Source: Mesorhizobium temperatum
GTDB lineage: Bacteria; Pseudomonadota; Alphaproteobacteria; Rhizobiales; Rhizobiaceae
DNA: 64,000 nt
Reading direction: 5' to 3'
NCBI RefSeq assembly: GCF_002284575.1
Contig: NZ_NPKJ01000042.1
Span: forward strand, 31,362-95,361
Under the pieces are notes generated by a model, which saw only the letters and a program-made list of their open reading frames with translations, was not told the DNA's origin and searched no databases. Each line of letters begins with the position of its first letter. The first letter of the stretch is position 1. Of the stretch, positions 60,801 through 64,000 are shown piece after piece. The position numbers were made by a program, and so were the translations under genes.

Positions 60801-61034
60801 GGTGCGGGCGGTGCGGGCGTCGGCGGCGCGAAACCATTCGCCCTCGCTCACCGTGTAGATGCCGTTCTGTCTCTGGTCGGCCTGGTGCTTGACCAGCACG
60901 CGGTCGCCAACCTCGCACGGCATGCCGTCGATGGTCTGCAGGCCACGGAGGAGAATGTTGACCGTGGTCGCCAGGCGCACGGGTTCGCGTTCGCCGGTCA
61001 GAAGTCGAACGGCGGCAGTTGCAGGTCGGGCCAT
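57852..61034 (-). CDS. Large prophage tail-fibre/tailspike protein with C-terminal SGNH esterase domain
   Basis: A 1060-residue protein. The N-terminus (MARPATAAVRLLTGEREPVR; QTIDGMPCEVGDRVLVK) is a tail-fibre start seen in many phages. An Ala-rich coiled coil (about 145-200) and Gly/Ala-rich beta regions follow. The last 330 residues or so carry SGNH-hydrolase blocks: Ser in LIADSIGHWAL, Gly-x-Asn in LALGINDSF and Asp/His in LHYNDAGHD. The fibre probably binds and deacetylates a host surface glycan. Start at 61034 has GGAGC upstream. Confidence 0.82.
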   Translation of the reverse strand: MARPATAAVRLLTGEREPVRLATTVNILLRGLQTIDGMPCEVGDRVLVKHQADQRQNGIYTVSEGEWFRAADARTARTLQKGTTVHIQVGTINAGRVFEFSADEPVVGSDAITIAAFVPPDIAEVVEDVESLRDEAQVLKDATEASAGQAAASAASSAANAGQTAADVVTTAANLASAQAARDASLYGKGIFPTTAAAVGFGIVGSGAITAGAGGANGTFDLAFTGGAGSGAAGRFVVAGGALTQILITAPGSYTVAPAFSFAASVGLAGASAAAVLARNVEVGEYFWTEVSTGILGMYTVAAGPVAVDTGVRASAAEVIALIGSRTVGPVPITGSVGGTVVSNSSVYYWPGSLSTVDEFLSSVELGFGAGPGTIHIVFAHVEGDGTLTLVSEQTIPVVAGPSSVNSGLSILKPAGSVMGLQRTGAGTWYYTAGAIPNGESEWFTAAVPSSHTAKTIGFTNGPQWKATFTGEVGTKARAAYDTANGLVDVVGSELVTGWPSLVNTGANTPANYSIVMQTPAPAAGFITQVDVGISGAGAALVHVVEVSAGPTVNVISTTPITLANGVPPIPLSIPIAAGQYPAISGGGFKFQNSVNPEGIPVWLRNGALSNGASVANSTQHRYEVRFTIKTGLIADAARALNGGTQNTGMNLLADADPNGVVDATAIFASAGAAHPNPYVPPGSFALTAMPKSGDGFWGPGKPFVDGRRFFVPARPSLFNLSDGFRAKMAEHIANNDVLCLIADSIGHWALASNGSAHWFNRVTQFANLGIADDEPGMTALRPSSTYKPAFYGVTTSGTVSTGTRGPLGESIILADDASLTFTGAYEQVDVHYTQDAGQGSLAFAFNGGAAYKTVNTAGALALDQYSGPSLTGQAASGNYTLTAVGGPVEITGLIRLGIKAAGSRPRLRTLRAAHGSYTFASFNAPRLASAVAQCGYAGGKIVPVLALGINDSFSTPPATISANITSIINTLEAAGAPRMMAMPPTRPSSAWDSNYTGGRTYDAALGAIRQTYRSRNVLTVPIDGFDYVSSGAYQEGLHYNDAGHDSNALRFIEYVAERG

Positions 61035-61049
61035 CAGGCTTGCTCCATG

Positions 61050-61074
61050 AAAAAAGCCCCGCGAAGCGAGGCTC
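61050..61074 (-). terminator. Rho-independent terminator before the tail-fibre gene
   Basis: On the minus strand, GCCTCGC-TTC-GCGGGGC (61056-61072, one G-A mismatch) is followed by six Ts. It would end the transcript of the VanZ-like gene just before the tail-fibre start at 61034. Confidence 0.65.
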
Positions 61075-61203
61075 AAAAGTGGTCTATGATTTCAGCGTGC
61101 GCTTACGGGACGCGCGGTCCACGGCACATCTGGCGGGCGCGGAAGAGGCGCGGCTGGTCTAGCCGATCTCGAGAGAAAAAAGGCGCCCAAAACCCGCTGC
61201 GGC

Positions 61204-61581
61204 CTATGGCAATCCGCCAACGCGCCTCTTTGTCCAGCCGGCGATTGTCAGCCCGCACGCCATGCCGGCGCAGTCGGCAACCCAGTCGAACCCATCCAGA
61301 TCGCGCCCTATCAGTTGCGAGCCCTGAAGAACCTCGATCGCCGCGCCGGTAAAGGCGAGGACAACAATCAGCCTTGTCTTGTGTTCCGGCCAGCCGAGAC
61401 TTCCCAGGGCCGCCAGCACTGCGAAGGCGATGGCGTGATGCAACTTGTCATCGTGAAGCGTGACGGCCCCGCCAAGATCGGGCAAGAACCGCGCCGGCAG
61501 AAGCGTGAGCAGGAGAACGCCGGCCAAAGTGACCGGAAAAACGATCCTTGCCAGCATCGGATAAGAGTCTAAGCGCAACAA
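61204..61581 (-). CDS. VanZ-family membrane protein
   Basis: A 125-residue protein with about four hydrophobic helices (IVFPVTLAGVLLLTLLPA; LHHAIAFAVLAALGSLGWP; LIVVLAFTGAAIEVLQG; ACGLTIAGW). The motifs DDKLHHAIAF and IEVLQGSQLIGRDLDGFDWV match the VanZ-like family. The start may be TTG at 61581 or ATG at 61557; neither has a strong ribosome binding site. VanZ-like proteins have varied or unknown roles; here the gene sits within phage structural genes. Confidence 0.8.
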   Translation of the reverse strand: MLRLDSYPMLARIVFPVTLAGVLLLTLLPARFLPDLGGAVTLHDDKLHHAIAFAVLAALGSLGWPEHKTRLIVVLAFTGAAIEVLQGSQLIGRDLDGFDWVADCAGMACGLTIAGWTKRRVGGLP

Positions 61582-61909
61582 GATGGGTCAGTCCTTCATC
61601 TGAAAGTCTGGATGGGCCAGGGGATTTGAAGTTGCCGCTCCAATGATCGCATCAGCGCTTGGGAATTTCAAATCCAGAACCACAAGCCTGTGTCGTAAGA
61701 AAGGCCGCCGTGGCTCTCATCGCCCTGGAAACGACCACATACCTGCGTGCATTGCCAGCGGCGATTTCAGGAACCTTGGGTTTTTCCCATGAAAAAGCCT
61801 ACGAAGACGAGACGTGAAAGAGTAGGAACGCTAAGATGTCGGTGAGCTGACGGCCAATGCAACAGGGGCAGGTAACGAGAAAATCTAGCCCGGCCGCCTG
61901 GTGCGGACA
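61582..61909. other. Intergenic stretch without a supported gene
   Basis: About 330 bases between the VanZ-like gene and a phage structural gene. No convincing coding frame, tRNA-like fold or attachment-site repeat was recognised. Confidence 0.4.
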
Positions 61910-62791
61910 TCAGTTTTGCGCCACCGAGGCGCCGGCCAGCCGGGCGAGCGCAGCCCTATCGTCGGGCCTGAGATCGGCAAGGCGGTCGTCGCCCGAAGCG
62001 GGCGAATTCGGGTTTTTCGCCGACAGATCGGTGCCGCCTTCAGCGCCGGTGGTTTCACCGTTGATCGCGCCGATGGTGGCCTTCGCGGCAGGCTCGGCGC
62101 CAAGCAGTTCAACAGCGCGGCCCGGATCCTTGCCGATCATCGCCTGTGCGAGCGCTTTTGCCGTGTTGCTGCGCCATGCAGCTTCGGCCAATTCCCTGCC
62201 GACCGGGTTGCCCATCTTGGCGATGAAGTCGAACCCGCTCTGCCTGATCGCCTCGAACGCTGCGGTGTCGTCCGGATCGCTCTGCGCGATGGCGCTTGTG
62301 TAGGCGTCTTGCGCCTTGGACCATTCGGCCTGCTCATAGTCCTGGCGGCGCGCATATTGCTGTGCGGCCATGCGTGCCGAGCCGGCCAGCCTTAAAGCCT
62401 CTTTTTTCCTGATGAAGTTGGCGCGTTCGCTCTCCGGCACTTTCGGCACAGTGCTGTCGAATATCTTGTCGAAGAGGCCGGACTTGATGACGCCGTTGGT
62501 GCGGGGATCGACCTGGCCGTATATCGCATCATGCAGGCCGCGACCGTCGGCCGGCGCATTCCGGATCGCCTCGTTTTCGGCCTGGGCGATCTGGCCGTTC
62601 AGCTCGCGGCCGATGACCTCGGCGTCGAAGGCGTCCTGCTGCTGCTTCTGCTGCTGGAAGCGCTCGGCGACAGCCGAGAGCTCGGCGCCAAAGCCTTGCA
62701 TGGCGGCGCCAACCGGCGAGCCACCGGGATAGGAAACCACATTGCCGGTGTCGAGCCGGCGCTGGGCAAGCTGGAGGGGGATGGTCGCCAT
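61910..62791 (-). CDS. Prophage structural protein, internal-virion-like
   Basis: A 293-residue, largely helical protein with a long Gln-rich coiled coil (AVAERFQQQKQQQDAFDAEV) and Ala-rich helices. The start at 62791 directly follows the stop of the next phage gene. It resembles the N-terminal part of internal virion/ejection proteins of podovirus-like phages; those are usually longer, so this copy may be shortened. Identity is by context. Confidence 0.6.
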   Translation of the reverse strand: MATIPLQLAQRRLDTGNVVSYPGGSPVGAAMQGFGAELSAVAERFQQQKQQQDAFDAEVIGRELNGQIAQAENEAIRNAPADGRGLHDAIYGQVDPRTNGVIKSGLFDKIFDSTVPKVPESERANFIRKKEALRLAGSARMAAQQYARRQDYEQAEWSKAQDAYTSAIAQSDPDDTAAFEAIRQSGFDFIAKMGNPVGRELAEAAWRSNTAKALAQAMIGKDPGRAVELLGAEPAAKATIGAINGETTGAEGGTDLSAKNPNSPASGDDRLADLRPDDRAALARLAGASVAQN

Positions 62792-63282
62792 CAGTAAAGC
62801 CCTCCGCCCGGCGCCGGCGGAAAGGCGCTCTTGCCGAACGTCACCGCCTTACTGGGGTCGTAGATGCCGGAAAGGCCGGACACGAGGTTGCCGCCGGCCT
62901 TGAAGATCGAGGCCGCCGCCGCCTGCTTGCCGGAAAAACGCGAGATCGCAGCCTGCGTGGTCAGATTGTTCTGGCGCAGCTGCGAGCCGTACTGGATCGC
63001 CTTGATGTCGAGCTGGCCCTGCCTTGCATTGGCCGCCAGCACCTCGGTCGGCGAGCCTGCCACGCCGACGCCCGAGGCGCCGGCCTGGGCACGCGCCTGC
63101 GCCTGCAGAAGATCCTGCTTGTGGCGCTCCTGGCCCTGTTCGAAGGCCGCGGCTTGCGCGTCGGCCCGCGCCTGCTGTTCATAGGCCTTGGCCTGATAGC
63201 CGGCCATCTGCCTCGACTGCTGGCCCTCGACCAGCGCGCCGCCGACCGAGAGAGCCGTGCCGATAAGGGCAAGTGTGCACAT
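62791..63282 (-). CDS. Prophage internal-virion-like protein
   Basis: A 163-residue protein starting MCTLALIGTALSVGGALVEG, with a helical Gln/Ala-rich middle (AYEQQARADAQAAAFEQGQE) and a Gly/Pro-rich end. This pattern is that of small internal virion proteins encoded beside the larger ejection proteins. It overlaps the downstream gene by one base. Confidence 0.65.
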   Translation of the reverse strand: MCTLALIGTALSVGGALVEGQQSRQMAGYQAKAYEQQARADAQAAAFEQGQERHKQDLLQAQARAQAGASGVGVAGSPTEVLAANARQGQLDIKAIQYGSQLRQNNLTTQAAISRFSGKQAAAASIFKAGGNLVSGLSGIYDPSKAVTFGKSAFPPAPGGGLY

Positions 63283-63284
63283 GG

Positions 63285-63731
63285 TCAGCCGCGGCCTCGG
63301 CCACGAAGCGAAAATCTACCCGCGATGCCTCCGACCGGCGCGCCGAGCGCCGGGCGCGGGTCGAGCGCGCCGCCGGGGCTGAGGAGGGACAGAAGCATCT
63401 TGTCGGCCTGGATCGCTGCCGCGCTGAGACGAGCGGGTGCTGCCGCTCGCCGCCCGGCTATGGCGGCGCGCCGGATGGCAGTCAGGTTGATTTTCAGGTT
63501 GGCAACGCCGGCAGCGTCGAACTGGCTGTTGGCGGTGGCGACGGCACGGCGCAAGGCATCGGCGTCGAACAATTGCTGGCGCAGCTGTTCTATCAGCCAC
63601 TGGGCCATGCGCCAGCGCTCGTCGAGGGAAGCGGCGTTTGCCCTGATCTCGTCGGCGAGTGCTGCGATGTCGACGCAGGCTTCACTTTGCGCGGCCGCTG
63701 CGCGGCGCCTGTCATGGGGGATTGGGGTCAC
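63285..63731 (-). CDS. Hypothetical prophage protein
   Basis: A 148-residue Ala/Arg-rich protein (MTPIPHDRRRAAAAQSEACV; WRMAQWLIEQLRQQLFDADA). It is helical at the start, with a Gly/Pro-rich end. It lies two bases upstream of the internal-virion-like gene on the same strand. I do not recognise the family. Confidence 0.6.
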   Translation of the reverse strand: MTPIPHDRRRAAAAQSEACVDIAALADEIRANAASLDERWRMAQWLIEQLRQQLFDADALRRAVATANSQFDAAGVANLKINLTAIRRAAIAGRRAAAPARLSAAAIQADKMLLSLLSPGGALDPRPALGAPVGGIAGRFSLRGRGRG

Positions 63732-63776
63732 GGGGGGTCCTTTTAGGAGGGTGATGAAAGGGCGGCGACGCCGCTG

Positions 63777-63920
63777 ATCTCCCCCCTTGAGGGGGAGATG
63801 GCCGGCAGGCCAGAGGGGGTCGTCTCGCGTGAAGCGCCGGCATCCTCTGACCGCGATAGGAGGCTGCGTCAGGACGTACCGACCCCCTCTGTCGCCTTCG
63901 GCGACATCTCCCCCCTCGAG
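63777..63920. repeat. Paired inverted palindromic (RIME/REP-like) element
   Basis: Arms 63777-63822 and 63880-63920 are inverse copies (GAGATGGCC...AGAGGGGGTCG against its complement), with about 57 bases between. It is the third such pair in the window. It lies inside the prophage, so the element also entered phage DNA. Confidence 0.7.
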
Positions 63921-63927
63921 GGCAGGG

Positions 63928-64000
63928 CTATCGCATTTGAGTCATGAGCTGGAAGAGATAAGCATCGTTCCAGCCTGCACGCATCATTTTGCCACGCATG
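63928..64000 (-). CDS. Possible C-terminal end of a phage gene (partial)
   Basis: A minus-strand frame open from the right edge ends at a TAG (63928-63930). It encodes MRGKMMRAGWNDAYLFQLMT followed by QMR. Direction and position fit the phage structural genes; too little is present to name it. Confidence 0.35.
   Translation of the reverse strand, partial: MRGKMMRAGWNDAYLFQLMTQMR

Overview
The window looks like chromosome (or large replicon) of an alphaproteobacterial rhizobium, most like Mesorhizobium. The reasons are high GC, many sugar and polyamine-type ABC importers, a rhizopine (moc)-like catabolic operon, DUF1236 and DUF2934 stress-type small proteins, EcfG-type promoters, and palindromic interspersed repeats of the kind that litter rhizobial genomes. 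No rRNA, tRNA or CRISPR array was seen.

Layout. 0-1.3 kb: the end of an epimerase gene and a divergent 3-hydroxyisobutyrate-dehydrogenase-like gene. 1.6-6.6 kb: a membrane receptor-type adenylate cyclase with two near-identical periplasmic binding proteins and the decayed remnant of a second cyclase, a tandem duplication of a binding protein/cyclase pair. 7.0-11.1 kb: a GntR regulator and a ribose/fructose-type ABC importer. Perfect FadR-type operators occur both at this importer and at the 0-1.3 kb gene pair. 11.3-19.3 kb: an AraC regulator followed by an eight-gene operon for a molybdenum hydroxylase whose large subunit is split in two, its CoxD/CoxE/CoxG-like maturation proteins and an amidohydrolase. 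19.6-23.7 kb: an MFS exporter, an ornithine-cyclodeaminase-like protein and a histidine-ammonia-lyase-fold protein that lacks the MIO triad.

23.8-39.0 kb: fifteen genes on the minus strand, opposed by a divergent LacI regulator. They encode two ABC importers, MocA-, MocC-, MocD- and MocE-like enzymes, a DUF4432 epimerase, a PanB-like protein and PurU. The set reads as uptake and oxidative O-demethylation of a methylated inositol (rhizopine or pinitol class), with the released one-carbon unit handled by folate enzymes. One importer has two different ATPases whose defects fall in the same composite ATP site.

40.7-49.1 kb: a second minus-strand operon with a GntR regulator, an ADP-ribosylglycohydrolase-like protein, a PfkB kinase, a PotABCD-type importer and two-subunit aconitase X, probably a pathway for an unknown glycosylated substrate. 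49.2-52.8 kb: small, mostly secreted proteins with EcfG (general stress) promoters, and nested inverted repeats.

52.8-64 kb: part of a prophage read mainly on the minus strand. It has a lysis cassette (holin-like proteins, spanin-like pair, muramidase), three tandem copies of a tiny basic protein (two behind MerR-like promoters with a covarying palindrome), an acyltransferase and a methyltransferase that could alter surface polysaccharide, a large tail-fibre protein ending in an SGNH esterase domain, and internal virion-like proteins. The prophage continues past the right edge.
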